A stretch of 64,000 bases of DNA from Sebastes aleutianus. Its lineage: Eukaryota; Chordata; Actinopteri; Perciformes; Sebastidae. Positions 1-12,395 of the stretch are shown piece after piece. The notes beneath the pieces were generated by a model that made no database searches, was not told the origin of the DNA, and saw nothing but the letters and a program-made list of their open reading frames with translations. The position numbers were made by a program, and so were the translations under genes. The stretch lies in assembly GCA_916700875.1 (NCBI GenBank), contig CAKAKS010000072.1, positions 38,892,614-38,956,613 on the forward strand, given 5' to 3'. Positions within the stretch are counted from its first letter, which is position 1, and every line of letters starts with the position of its first letter.

Positions 1-1751
1 CCAGACCTACTGCTGTGTCAGCACTTAAGAAAGGTCTTGCTCCACATATTATCATTCTGCTATAGGGGCAAAAAAACACACTGTATATCTTTAAACCAAT
101 TACAATAATCTTGGGCGGCCCTATGCACAGGATACAGTGCTGATGTCCTTGCAAAACAGATTGTGGACATTTGTCAAACTAAAAAGTCAAAGTTCACATT
201 TCTCTCATCACCCTGATGTATGTTCAAGTGTTCATTTTTCTGATAAGTTTGGTTTTAATGAGTTATTTGATGCTATAAAAAGAGGGTGTGATATCATGAC
301 TCGCAGCATTGATTCTCTCTCTCTAAGAAGCTGCGGCTGTGCTCGGCTCGTGATTGATTCAGGCGGGTGTATGGGCGGGACCTTGATGTCGCGGCTCCAC
401 CACCCGATCACTGATGCGCAAACTCTGGCTCTAAATGACCTCAAATGCCCAAGATGGCAGCACCAGTATCCGGGATATTTTGGCTTCACTTCTATAGGAA
501 GTGGGGACGCGTCGTCCATCTTTATGTACAGTCTATGGTACATAAACACAAAGATGAAAAACAGCCCAAAAGTGGAACCAAAGACACACCAACCATACAC
601 ATTAAACACCAAACCATCCTTCATTCTCCAATTGCATCATCCCTTTTTGCAGCTCCAGCCAAGTATCGATTCAGCCTCGAGCAACATCATAACTTCAAAT
701 AACTCCATTTTAAGCATCCCATTAACGTTTTATATTGTGTTTTACAGAGACTCATGACCTATCAGGTGTGGTGCATTGTATTAGATTTCACTCACAGCTT
801 ATTTGGGTCTCTGGGACAGTTGCATGGATGGATCGATGGATAGTTTTTTTAAGTGATTTCCAATTAAGATTGAAATAATTAAATATTTTGAAAATATGAG
901 CTGAGTTTTCACATGATGGCGCCTTACTGTCTGAAAAACAATGCATTAACGAGCAATTTCCAGCGTCTCTCACTGACACTCATTTCTTAGTCAAAATAGA
1001 TCCTAATTAGGTTGAAAATTGCCTGGAAAAAGTGAGTATTTCAATTGATGCACACTGGCACTTAGCGTTTCAGACTTCAAATGGGACTTGAGTGTACATT
1101 TTGTAAACAAGTAATGATTTCCTTTGGGCATGAGAAATGTGCTCGACTACGCCAGCAACAACTATTTGTATAGCGCTACAACCTTCATGTGGTTTGGATA
1201 ATTAATGGCTTCATATACAAGCCTCAACAAGAGTGATAAATCAGCTGTCAGGAACCTAAGAAATAACTGCTTATTCACACGGGTGGGAGAGCAAATGAAG
1301 TTAGACAACCACAAATCAAGTTCAAATAATCTCATGTGGCTTTTTTAAGGCTCTTTGCCAGCTTCTCATTACTGTTAAATAAAGAGGAGGTGAAATGTTG
1401 CAGTCAAAACACCAGGTAATATATATTTATTCTATTTTGTATTATGCTTATGGGAATGTTAGTGCCTTGCTCCACAGGGAATTGAACCCAGAGCCAGCCC
1501 TGACCAGTGCCCTAGGCAAAACTTTAGCTGGTGCCTCTTGTATATCCAATTCCACCACCAATCATTGTGTTCATACACTCACACAGAAACTGCTTAGCTT
1601 TGAGAATTAGCTTGAAGAAAAACAGTTGTTTCTCAAAATGATGTTGTCGGTTAACCCCCAAACACCCAAATCGTCTTTCCAACTTTCCCTCATGAATTTA
1701 AGGTGGGAGTAACTGACGTTAACGTTATCTATCTATTAGCTATTAAGCTGC

Positions 1752-2500
1752 AGAGTTGGGGTGGGAAAAAGGAATCGATTCACATGTATTGCAATTTTAT
1801 TTTTTTACGAAACATATTTTTTAATGCCAGTATCAATATATTTGCTTCATTTGAATCCATGCGGAGGTAGAATGAAGTTACCGCTTTTATTGTTGTAGTC
1901 TGAGTAACGTGACGTCATATCTGTTCCGTATCCGTCAATCAAAACAAACCGCAGCGAGCCGAAACGAGAAAGTAGAAAACAGCGGAGGGTCCGCGTGGAT
2001 CCGACTACATCCAGTTTTCCGGTGTGACTACGTCAGGTTTTCAAAATAAGGTGTTAACAAAGGGAACTGTAGGCTATATACAAAATACATTTATAGAAAA
2101 AAGATTGATTGGATTATATTCATCAGAAGTATAAAACATTACATGTCCCTTATAAACTAAAAAGAAAATACCACTAATTTGTGAGGGAAATGTCTTTATT
2201 CATAGATTTTTGGGTTGCTGGAAAAAAATTTAATAAACAATGACTGATATATTTGACTTCAGGACATCTCTGACTATATACATGCTGAAAATCAAACATT
2301 TTTACTGTATTAATTTAGATATTTTCCAAAGTAAAAGTCCCTACAAGTGTGTAGTTCAACTTTTTCCCATGGTCTAGTGTTAAAAAGGTCAAAGAAATCG
2401 CACTACATCGTAATTTGGAATCGCAATACTTATAGAATTGGCACCCAAGTATCGTGATAATATCGAATCAGGAGATAGGTGTATCGTCCCAGTCCTAGCG
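1752..2500. repeat. hAT-like non-autonomous element (putative)
   Basis: The right end reads, on the opposite strand, CTAGGACTGGGACGATAC followed by a run describing ATCTCCTGATTCGATA. This resembles the ends of short hAT-type elements common in fish. The left end near 1755 has a related GGGGTGGGAA followed by GGAATCGATTC. The interior is AT-rich and non-coding. The family assignment rests on remembered end-sequence style, so the exact borders are approximate. Confidence 0.5.
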
Positions 2501-4260
2501 CAGAGCCTTGCAGAGTCAAAGCACGGCACAGGTATAATATGTCATCAAAAAGTGCTCAAGGAACGCCATTCACTGGGCCTATTCATAGGGTACATAGTTA
2601 GTTAGAAATAATAGCCTTGAAATAGTAAAAATAGTAAAAGTTATACTTTTTTTTTTCTTCCCTCATTAAGGGCACCCTCATGGATGTATGGCGCCCAATA
2701 GCATTCACCCATACCGCCTACGCCTATAGGCCGGTTCTGATTGAACCCCTGGCTGTCAGTGCTCCTCCCTTGCTCTGCTCCTTCTTCAGTGGCTTAAAAA
2801 TCAATTTGTGGACCGTTGAAAGTGTGCATGTTTGGTATGAACGGGGGATAAGCGCTCGTTTGTCGGTGTTTGTTTCTCTGTGGGAAAGTCGATGAGCAAA
2901 TGGTTTGTGTTGTCAGCTGAAGCAAATGTCAATGGGGGATAGTGGGAGCAGACCTGGGCTCTACTGGGCCCGCCCAAGCCTTTCATCCGAGTTGGCCAAC
3001 ATCATTAAGAGCCTGCCATGTTTACTTTTGGTGGCTGCAGTTGGATCCGTGAGCTTGTCTGAGGCTGTGTGGGTATGAGGCTCAGTCTTAATGGCCTGTT
3101 TCACCGTGCTAATGCTCATCTGTCTACCCGAGCGTGTGTTACAGTTTCCCTGAGTTTGGTCGTGATGAGTCTGTGTATGGTAATATTTCTATCTGGCTGT
3201 GTGTGTGTCTTAGTGAGCCACGGGCCATTAAGCCTTCAGCGCGGTCTGGAGCTCGCTAATGAGGATCTGTGTCACATCAAAACACATCAACACCAGGCCT
3301 AGTTAGCTAGCGGTTAGCTTCCGACACTCTACCCGCTAGCTAAAGTGTCTGCATGTCAGTGTGTGGTTATGTGGGTGGCCATTTCTTTGCATCTTCTATC
3401 ATCGCCAAGCATAGTTAGCTAGGTGTGCAGACTGTGTGTTTGAGCCCAGTCCTGACTCTCATATTCTGCCCTTTCTCCATCAGCTCTTTGCCATCTATAT
3501 CTCATCTTCTCAAGCCCATTGAGTCTCTGCTGTGCTGTGAGGTGCTTAGCGGGTGCACATGAGCTTTTAGGGGCCAAATACAGATTCTATAGTGCGAGGT
3601 GAATGTACGACTTCCTGCTGGGCTAATTGAGGTTGCAACCGACGAGGAGAAGTTCAATTTTCAGCAGCGCCGGATGCAGAAAAAATGATTGCCTTCTGAA
3701 TTGAAGATCCACAGAAATGGGGCAAGAAATAAGTTTAAGGTAATAACCCGTAGCACCTCAACATATTTTGTATGCCAACCGATAAGGGAGATTCAGCTTT
3801 TACCCACCCATTTCATACAGCGTTTTACCGTTCAAGCATCCTGTTTCGGAAAGGTCTTTCTCGGGAGAGTAACTACACGAACTGCAGCTGAATGTGAATA
3901 GAATGATGGGCGTATTAAGAAGAACTGGATACTGCGGCTCACTCGGCACATACGCCGGAAAAGCCTCCTCACACTTCCACGTTTTTAGGCCCATAGTCGC
4001 ACTAGAGTCCCTTTCCATCCGAACCGATGGAGAGCATGCGTGTCCAAGACTTTGGCTGAACACGCATAATTTAATCATAAGGCTCTTCTAGACTTTCAAA
4101 ATGTTATTGGACTGAATGGATCAAATTCTGGTACAGAAATAGAATGAGTTATTTTGGAGGGTTTGTGATGCTTTTCCAATGATAGTGTGCAGATGGTTCA
4201 TCACATGACGCACACACTGACCCGAAAAGCCTTTTCCCCACACACTGTCTGTCCAAACAA

Positions 4261-4440
4261 TTATTTTAAAGGCCCACTCCACAAATGATACACATCAAAA
4301 TCAGTTTACCAGGCCTGGAGAGTACAACTTTGAAAATAGTTGCAGTGTCCTCTGCTTTGTCATGTCTGAGAGAATAATCCAGATGACATCATCAGGGGTT
4401 ATTTCAGCTTGGGTTTGGAGACAAACTGAGGAGACAGGCA
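4261..4440. repeat. Dispersed repeat fragment starting TTAAAGGCCCACTCC
   Basis: A short block begins TTTTAAAGGCCCACTCCAC and contains GGCCTGGAGAGTACA and GATGACATCATCAGG. The style is that of a fish interspersed repeat, and it directly abuts the next element at 4441. I see only this copy in the window, so the call is tentative. Confidence 0.35.
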
Positions 4441-5063
4441 GTAGGGATGTGACGGTGAGGACATTTTCCCACCGGTTAATAATATCTTGTGACAACATCG
4501 GTGTTACCGATTACACCGGATATTTTACAAGAAAAGATGACGCTCAATATCTGTAGAGCGGTTACTTTGATCTTTGACGTCGGATGGCGGTGTGTCTAAC
4601 CTCTCCGGTCGAGCTTTCACAGTGGGGGTCGCAGGTTTCCAACCAGCGCCGCTGTGCCGCGCACACCGGCTCTGACGCGCACACCGGCTGTGAACGCTCC
4701 GTCCTCCGCACGGCGATTGCTTCATAACGTTTTCTTATAGGATCAGGTTTAAATCCAAAATATTGCTAAATAGATGCTTTTCCTTTTTCACTTTGACACC
4801 AAATCCTCCGCCATCGTCTTGTCTGTCAACTCTCTCTCGTCCCTTGATAAGTGTGTGAAATCTGACTCCTGCTACTCTGAGCTGAGTCTCTGTACGGAGC
4901 AGACACTTTCTGTTTATAATAGTAGCGTCTGTCATCCGACTATGTATCTATCTATCTATTAAAAAAAGCAAAATGACAGTTGGGGCGCTGGGCAAGTAAT
5001 GCAATCGGTGTATGCCTGAACACCGTGTAACACCGGTAACACCGACTATTGTGGCAAGCCTAA
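4441..5063. repeat. hAT-like non-autonomous element with CACCGGT motifs
   Basis: The left end, TAGGGATGTGACGGTGAGG followed by CCACCGGTTA, is mirrored at the right end. There, on the opposite strand, CTTAGGCTTGCCACAATAG is followed by GGTGTTACCGGTG. The interior is GC-rich in its left half (4560-4720) and carries no conserved protein. The length and imperfect TIRs fit a degenerate non-autonomous hAT element. Confidence 0.5.
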
Positions 5064-5778
5064 GAGGCGGGGTAGACTCTCTGTCTTCTGTCTCTGACGA
5101 GCCCCCAGACTTTATCAAAATGTGATACTGGATTGTTCTTTCAAAGCTGAAATCTGTCAATTATTGTAATTAATCAGTCATGTGTATGTTGGAATGCTGT
5201 GGTTTGAAACAGATATTCGGATCAGGTTTGTCAAGTTGCACCAGGTGGAAATGCTGTCAATGCAGTCACATTTCACCACAGCATTAGATGTCATCTGTTC
5301 TGTAGTTTGAACATGCTTACAGTATATTTACACTTTTAAAGATTGCAGTTTTAAAACCGATATTAACTTTTTTGTCTACCGATCTTAAAGGCTCATTCAG
5401 TTGTCATTGTTTAAATCTGTGAAAAGGAACCTCTTATTCTGCAGGACTTTCAAAGTAGTTGAACTTGAAGCATTAATGTTTTTCTACAGGCCAATAAATA
5501 CATCAGTCCATGTGAATAAGAAATTAATTCTAGAAGTTGACCAACGTTGCTTTGGCCTTCATGTATATTTATTATTATGAAATATTTGATATGTTTATGG
5601 AATACCAACACACTAAGCAAATTAACTGAGTCACTCATTGGCAGTAGCCGTGTGTGTGCAGTATACAGTACATACTGTACCTCTTATGCATTAGCCTGAT
5701 TGGTGCTAAAATTACAAAAAAATAAAAACTATGTGAAGGAAAATCATTTTTGTTATGAGAAATAATTCACTTTACAGA

Positions 5779-5823
5779 CTTCTCTCTCTCTCTGTGTGTG
5801 TGTGTGTGTGTGTTTGTGTGTGT

Positions 5824-5857
<34 letters not shown>
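5779..5857. repeat. (TC)n/(TG)n microsatellite
   Basis: A short (TC) run passes into about 30 TG units, with a few interruptions (TTTG, TGGG). This is a typical vertebrate dinucleotide microsatellite and is likely length-polymorphic. Confidence 0.95.
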
Positions 5858-6636
5858 TATATGAGCCGGCGGCTGACATGAAATCAGTAAAGGTCAATCC
5901 GTGCCTGACACACGCCGTTAATCACATATACTGTAACCACCACTCAGAACTAACAACACCATGGAGGATATGGTTGTGGTGTTTTATCGCCTTTTAGCTG
6001 AGTACCAACCCAACACGTTACAGGCATAAAAGTAGAGCTTGTTGCAGTCGGTAAATCAAGGGTTTACCAACAAAAGAACAAGCACTCAATAAGCATCATG
6101 CTTTCGAGAAAAATAAATAAATAAATCATTAGTTGTTAGTTTTCCCTTACCTACGGGAGCCCAGAGATGGAAGTGAGAAAGAAAAGGGATCATTTTCTAA
6201 GTCTGATTTATCTCCTGTGTTTATGATGTAAGAACAGGTAAAAAAAAAAGTCAAAAAAGTTTTGGCACGTTAGAAAAAAAAAAAAAAATCTTTTGTTTGT
6301 TGTTGTAATACTCATTTTGGCCACAAGAGGCTGGAGAGTGCACCACTACCCCATGTTCTAAATAGGAGTAAAAACACAAAATACATTTCCAGCCAAAAGA
6401 AAGACATGACAATAATGTTACATAACTTGCTAACACACAACATACAGTATGTACCTTGGGTTTAGAATTGTTTCACCTGTTTTAGAGAAAACAATTTAGA
6501 TATTATTTTTTTTTTTTCAGATTTGCCTCTCAGGGCCTTCGTACTTTACTGCTTAGTTATTACAATATTTAAATAGCTTTACAATTGCTGAACATTGACT
6601 TGTTTAGCCCTTAAACCTTAGAATGTAGATATTTGT

Positions 6637-6883
6637 GACAGGAAGGCAATCCAGGCACAAAACAAGACAATTGTTTAATTATAAATCATGTAAAAAGCCA
6701 ACGTGTTTTAACCACTGTAGGTCTTCTTCAGGGCTTCAAACCTACCTATGAAGACCTACAGTGGTCGAAACATGTTGGCTTTTTTAATGATTTAGCCACA
6801 ATAATAAATTATTTTTAATATAGTCCCTCCCTCGTTTGCAACTTGTTCTAATATTTTGTAGTGCCTGGATTTCCCTTACTGTC
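6637..6883. mobile_element. Foldback MITE, about 247 bp
   Basis: The ends are inverted copies: GACAGGAAGGCAATCCAGG at the left, and on the opposite strand GACAGTAAGGGAAATCCAGG at the right. The middle also folds back: AAGCCAACGTGTTTTAACC at about 6696 pairs with GGTCGAAACATGTTGGCTT at about 6763, and CACTGTAGGTCTTC pairs with GAAGACCTACAGTG. There is no coding capacity and no clear target-site duplication. Confidence 0.75.
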
Positions 6884-8860
6884 TATACTGACTTTTTTCC
6901 TAACAAGTTTTTGCCTTGCGGTTGAATAGACAAAGCAATCTCTCTTCTTTAATAATTACTTGTGACTTGAAAAACAATGACTTTGTCTCACCTTTGCAAT
7001 AAGGTGTGATTTATTGGCTGCTCACGCTGTTAGGGGGGAAAAAAAGGGGGGAAAATAAAACATAATTTAACAGCCACTGTCTGTTGTCCTTGTGAAATCA
7101 CAGCTATTATTCCACAGTGTGATTCAGTAACACGGATCATTAGTTCTGTTTAACCAGGTGGTAGACATGCACGGAGACTATGATGTTCTTTTAAATTAAT
7201 TATTAGTTTTTTTCAGGTCACTGTCACTGATGTTGATGTGTGTGTGTGTGTTCTCTTCTTCTGTATAATTTAATAATGACATATTTTTGCATAGCCTTTG
7301 GCTTTTGGGAATCTGTTGACATTTTGTTTCGAATAAACCAGCCGTGCACCAACGAGACGTGATTGTGCTTTGATAATCAAGGGACATTGTTCCTCCTGTT
7401 CCTCTAAACTTGTTCTACCAGAGTAGCATTTAACTTCTTCTTTGTTAGACTTTTGTTTTTAGGCTGAAATCAGCCTGTGTTCTTATTTTATCTCTGACAG
7501 ATTAATGGGAGTCATGCCCCATCATGCATTACGTCTTTAGTGAACCTCACCTCAGGGTTAATGATTGGGGAATTTGATCGTTAACTTTACTGACCGTTAC
7601 GTTTCTTGTGCTTTGGGTTCAGTGCTGATTGGAGATTAATTAATTCAAACACCTCTGGAACTACGGGACAAACATAGGCGACAATATTGGATGTGAATTG
7701 AATCCCACCTGAGACCAATGTTCTTCTTTTTTTTCTGCCTTACTGTGAGTTTCTTTCTACTGCATCATCGCCTGCATGGATGAAACATCCACTCAAACTC
7801 AAATATCAGTCATTTTACTCTAACGGTGATTGAGAAAGACTGGAAAATGCCTACAATTATTCTGATTGATGATGATTTTTATTGCTACCTTGATGGATAT
7901 GACCTGTTATCTTGCCTGTAATTTCCATCATGAGTCCATTCAACGGTGAAGGTGGGACAGCCGAAATCACCTCACTCCTCTTCGCCTGATTGGGTCTCAT
8001 TGGCTGCTGGTAGTCTGTTCAGTATCACTGTCAGGCGTTGTGTCATGCACCAGCCAGTGTGCAGGGAATAGGCAGCAGAAAATCTGAGTAAAACGGCAGC
8101 AAATGGGCACATTATGCAGTTTATCGATAGTGCAGAGACTAGGAATGAGAGTAAATATTAACTCCCCAACAAAGTCTGGAACTTCTGGACACATTCACGA
8201 TATAAAGTACTTTACTTGCTCCGTCTGTAAAGAACAATTCACAACAGCTGCGAACACAGCAGTGAAGCCGAATCAATGTGTTGCTGCAGAAAGTAAACAG
8301 CAGCTATAGCCTGTCCCCACTGGCTCTAATGAGCAGCGATGTGTCACTGGCTCCTGCACTTTGCATTGTTAATAGGAAAAGATCTTTTTAATAGGAAAAT
8401 GCTGCCCAGTTGCACTTTGGTTGTACTCTAGTTGTTTTGTGCCGTTCTGCTGTCTGGATCACTTCGACATCTTAACCTGCTGGATTTGCAGCCTCTGGAC
8501 ATAAAGCCGTTTACGCAGGCAGTCATCCTCCGTTTAGCTACATATTGCACCATTTGTGTTGTTTGGAAAAGTTTTAGGACAGTCCGCCCAGGGGCCTATT
8601 CTGAAAACAAAGGAAACAAAACACAAACACCATCTTCTGTCCACAGCCTGCAGGTAATCACACACCTGCTGTTGCTTAGTCTTGAAGCAGGGCTGTGACA
8701 CTAAACAGTTTGGTGTTGAATTGCTTCCTCAGTAAAACATTCATATCTGACATTTATTGCTCATGTAATTTCATATTATAGCTTTATAAGTATTGTTGAA
8801 ATACAGCTTGTGACCCGGACATGAGAGTTCACCCTTCCTTCAGTGGCCTTTCTTGCTGTT

Positions 8861-9137
8861 TTAGGGCCATTGTAGGTAAAATAAATAACTTAATAAATAA
8901 ATAAATAAATATTACAAAGCCAGGGAAGGGGGGTTATATTACGAGAAAAAAGTCAGAATTTCCAAAATTAAAGTCATAAATTTACGAGGAAAAGTCACTC
9001 TAATCTTAAAGAATATAAAAAAAAAATTCTCTTAAATTTCCGACTTTAAATCCTAGAAATTCTGAGTTTCATCTCGCAATATTATCCCCTCCTTCGACTC
9101 CATGATTATTATTTTTTTTTACCGGCAATGGCCCTAA
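8861..9137. mobile_element. MITE with TTAGGGCCATTG ends, about 277 bp
   Basis: The left end TTAGGGCCATTGTAGGTAAA is mirrored by the right end, which reads TTAGGGCCATTGCCGGTAAA on the opposite strand. The interior has the AT-rich pattern ACGAGAAAAAAGTCAGAATT and its degenerate repeats, a style common to fish MITEs. It is non-coding. Confidence 0.8.
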
Positions 9138-9449
9138 TACACTGTTACAATCTCGAAGATCTCTATTTCTTTCTCTTCGATGGCAACTACGGCCATGAGC
9201 AGTAATTGTTTTTGTGGATAAGTGGACTTCCCAGAGATCGCTGCTTATGATTTTTCCTGAGAATGTTGCCACCATTGATATAACATAGGATCAGAAGGGT
9301 CATTGAACTGTTTACTGTGATAACTTGACTACTACAAAAGAAAATGTCGATTGTTGTTAGTTGTTATGGTGACAACAAAACCCACGTCAGTGGGGCCTTT
9401 AAGTATGTGGTCACAGCTCGCCGGGGGAGGGAATAGACACAGCTCCCGG

Positions 9450-9600
9450 AGACAGCTGGCTGGCTAGTTAGCTAGGTAGCTTGTCCCCAGGCGGAGGGAC
9501 CGTTCAGACCCGGTGCTGCCGCTGGCCACCTTTTTCCGTAATCAGTGCAGCACCAAAGCCTGGCGGAACCAGCCCAAGAGCTAACCAGCCAGCTGTCTGC
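9450..9600. repeat. Short inverted repeat around a GC-rich loop
   Basis: AGACAGCTGGCTGGCTAG at 9450 is followed by TTAGCTAGG. It pairs with AGCTAACCAGCCAGCTGTCT ending near 9599, enclosing about 100 bp of GC-rich sequence. It could be a small foldback element or a hairpin. It lies directly beside the next repeat. Confidence 0.6.
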
Positions 9601-9617
9601 TAGCTAGCTATCTTGCT

Positions 9618-10160
9618 AATTACCTCCGCCAAGGCCGAAGGCCTAGGAAGGAGGTTATGTTTTCACCGGCGTTGGTTTGTTGGTTTGTTTGTTTGTCCGT
9701 TGGCAGGATAACTCCAAAAATTTGAGATGGATTTGAATACAAATTTTTGGAGGGGTGGGGTGTAGCACAATGAGCAACCCATTAGATTTTGGTGGCGATC
9801 CGGATCATGATCCGGATTCAGGAATATCTTTAAGATTTCCGATCAGCCTGAGCATTAAGACCACAGGGTATAACACATGAGCAGTGTAACTGATGACACG
9901 TGACCACGCCTCCTTCTTCTGAGAGCAGAGAAATACGTGTGTGGATGTGTGTGCGGAAGATGCTGGCCGTCCGCGGTGAGAAAGAAAAAAGTGGTAGATG
10001 ACGGGATGAGAGACAATGTAGTGTAACGATAAGCAATACGTTACACAGAAACAAACCGTGTTAATAATAAGCCGACCACCTCACGGTACCGCCAGTTACG
10101 TGAGGTGTTTTTAAAGTCACGTGTTGGCGGAGGTCTGCGCTCTCCGAGTGCAATTCTAGT
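9618..10160. repeat. Widespread CCTCCGCC...GGCGGAGG interspersed repeat
   Basis: The block starts TTACCTCCGCCAAGGCCG and continues GGAGGTTATGTTTTCACC with a GTTTGTTTGTTTGTCCG run. It ends GTTGGCGGAGGTCTGCG then CTCTCCGAGTGC. This start and end pair is familiar from a repeat found in many aquatic animals, whose class I leave open. CCTCCGCC and GGCGGAGG act as short inverted termini. Confidence 0.7.
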
Positions 10161-11930
10161 TAATACATCAATCACTAAAAAGTTCTCCCAGAAAATCATG
10201 TTTACAGCTGAGTAGGATCAAAAACTCTCACTAAAAAGACCTTGTCACTCACTCAGAGAAGCATATTTTCTTTCTTGCTGACAGTCACATGAGAAGACTG
10301 ATTCCACCTTTATACCTGAGAACGGTATCAAACTTCTCGTCTAACTCTCGGCTAGAATAAGCGTATTTTCCAAGATGTCAAAACTCCTTTAATGAAATAA
10401 GTAGAAGTGATTGACAGTAATACAACGTGCACAGCGGGACTGTAATTTGCAGCGGCTTGTTGATCAACAGTTAACTCGTTTTAATTGTCGGCAACATGCT
10501 GCAGGTTGCATAAAACTGTTCACATTCTGTTTTATATGTATTAATTTAGTTTTTGTTTCCACTCCACACATTGTTTGTTTTTATGTCCTAGTTGTTTCCA
10601 TCTTTTTCTTTTCCTCGCAGGGATCCTATTACTCTGCTGCTGCAACAACCTAATTTCCCCCGCAGGGTTCAATAAAGTTTTATGTTATCTCACCAATGAC
10701 TCGATGATTACTCTGCCAGATGCTGACATTTCTTGCATTAAGAAATCCTTTTTTTCAGTCCCTGCTTTTATTTAGCAACATACAGTAACGTTATCTTTTC
10801 ATCGTTAGGATGACAAGATATTCCCCTGATATCTCTGCTCTAATTAGTTGGTTTTCTTCTCTCTGTTGTGAGGATGTAATGCTGCACTTCCTTGGCCACT
10901 GACAATCTGATTCCATATTGACCGTGTAATAAACACAAATTAACAGTCTTGTCTCCTTCCTTTCTTTTGTGTAGTCATAAAAACAAACCTGCATATACTG
11001 TAACTTCCTACTTCCTCTACCTCTGGAAGCTCTCGTCTCTGACTGACTTGAGCTCTCAGTAGCTTTTATGGCTCACTCATTGGAAATCCATGGGCAGCAG
11101 GTCCCACTCAGTCATATCAGGACTCCTGCTCCTTCTATTCTCTCTCCAGCTACACAGTATTGATTTCTCTCAACACTAAGCCTCTGACTCTCTTCCCTTA
11201 CTCCTTCACTTCTCTTTCCAACCTTTCAGCAGTTTGCTGCCTTCTCTCTTTTGTACTCCCTCTCTACCTCCGTCTCTAGTTCCTTCCAGTGATCACACTT
11301 TAAAAAAAAAAAAAGATACTTGAGAAATGATGCATGCCATCTGGATGCCTTGTTTAACTGTCTTTAAGTGCAAATGAAAGAGATTGGATTATCACAAAAC
11401 CTGATTTGATTTGTGAGGGCGTTTTGCCTTTCTTTTTACGTTTACACCATAAAACTCTGAGGGGCAAATTTACAAATTAGCATGCCAGTATTGCCAGCCC
11501 AGTTGCACAGAGGTTTGTGAAATAGACACAAAATGTAATGTATTGATTCGTGTACATAGACTAATCCGGTTAAATTAGTAAAATCGTTACATTACTTTAC
11601 ATTTCAACTAAAAACAGACTAAAAACCGAACTTTCCAAAATGGTTTCCAGATGAATATCAAAATGCTGGCTTGGTGTTTCAGTGTTTCAGTGTGTGACTT
11701 TTGACATTTGAAGGACCATTGTTTGTACTCCACTCCTACTGCACCAACTCTCACTATGACGGTGATCTTTCCATAACTTTAACCATGACCTTTGGCCAAC
11801 CTGGCTTGGTGTTTTCTCTCCATAGTTTGGGTGAATGTTAGCTCGGTGTTGTTTATGCTGATCTATGAACTGCTGTTTTGTGAATATATTTGCAACCTGA
11901 GGTCAATAAAGCGGTTTGTAAATTTATATT

Positions 11931-11963
11931 CTTCTCTCTCTGCATCTTCTCTCCTTCTCTCAG
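11931..11963 (+). promoter_or_regulatory. 3' splice site ahead of the first coding exon
   Basis: A long, almost pure pyrimidine tract (TTCTTCTCTCTCTGC, then TTCTCTCCTTCTCTCAG) ends in CAG at 11963, with ACTTTTGCGTTGCC and the ATG just after it. This is a textbook U2-type acceptor 14 nt upstream of the start codon. It implies that the exon carrying the start codon is not the first exon. Confidence 0.75.
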
Positions 11964-11977
11964 ACTTTTGCGTTGCC

Positions 11978-12387
11978 ATGACGAGCGAGGCGGAGGAGGG
12001 CCCCAGCGTTGCAACAACAACAGCAACAACACCGTCAGCGGCAACAATCTCCAGGGTAACAACAGCCATCGCGAGGGGTGACAGCCATGATGCCGTCGCT
12101 TCCTCCTCCCCCCGCGGGCCCTCCCCGTACCGCCTCCCGTGTCCCAAGAAAACGGAGGAGGAAGAGGAGGAAATAGAGGAGGAAGGGATTATTCAGGAAG
12201 AGAGGATTGAGAAGGAGGAGGTGGAGTGCGAGGGGGATGATGATGATGAAGATGATGATGATGGCGATGACAGCAGCGATACCAGTGTGTTGGTTGTGCC
12301 CTACCCTGAGCTGACACCTGTGATCTTCTTCTGCCTCAAGCAGACGACGTTTCCTCGCAGCTGGTGCATCCACATGGTCACCAGCCC
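11978..12387 (+). CDS. cacna1i: T-type calcium channel alpha-1I, coding exon 1 (N-terminus)
   Basis: This exon encodes the cytoplasmic N-terminus of a Cav3 channel alpha subunit, which forms the Ca2+-selective pore of low-voltage-activated channels in the plasma membrane, chiefly of neurons. It spans 136 codons plus two bases. Residues about 60-100 are an acidic tract (Glu-rich, then Asp-rich). Residues 108-134 hold the conserved block PYPELTPVIFFCLKQTT and SWCIHMV, very close to Cav3.3 and clearly different from the FFYLSQ form of Cav3.1. I chose the ATG at 11978 because it has G at -3, lies 14 nt after a strong acceptor, and gives a Cav3-like length before the conserved block apart from the acidic insert. 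An in-frame ATG at 11792 would add a hydrophobic leader unknown in the family. The exon ends in phase 2 at an AT-AC donor. Confidence 0.88.
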
Positions 12388-12395
12388 ATATCCTT
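12388..12395 (+). promoter_or_regulatory. U12-type (AT-AC) 5' splice site
   Basis: ATATCCTT directly follows the SP codons of exon 1 and is an exact match to the 5' splice site consensus of AT-AC introns removed by the minor spliceosome. No usable GT donor exists where homology demands the junction. Confidence 0.88.

Larger units (their letters stand above)
1..11963. other. Upstream region of the channel gene, no recognised coding exon
   Basis: I found no exon of a neighbouring gene here. All open frames are short, lack recognisable domains and often overlap repeats. The stretch holds several transposon-like repeats (listed separately), a (TG)n microsatellite and AT-rich filler. Because a strong 3' splice site ends at 11963, this region should also hold intron sequence of the channel gene, and possibly its untranslated first exon and promoter. 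I cannot place either: no convincing TATA box or CpG-rich promoter stood out. Confidence 0.6.

Noticed and set aside
137..757. 206-codon open frame near the left edge
   Set aside because: No recognisable domain, low-complexity composition, overlapping open frames on both strands, and no splice-site or codon pattern suggesting a real exon.
5755..5997. Val/Cys-rich open frame over (TG)n, and similar frames at 45440-45736, 52111-52399 and 56098-56319
   Set aside because: They are produced by dinucleotide repeats, which are open in several frames.
11792..11977. In-frame upstream ATG extending the channel N-terminus by 62 residues
   Set aside because: The extension crosses a strong splice acceptor ending at 11963 and would add a hydrophobic leader not known in Cav3 channels.
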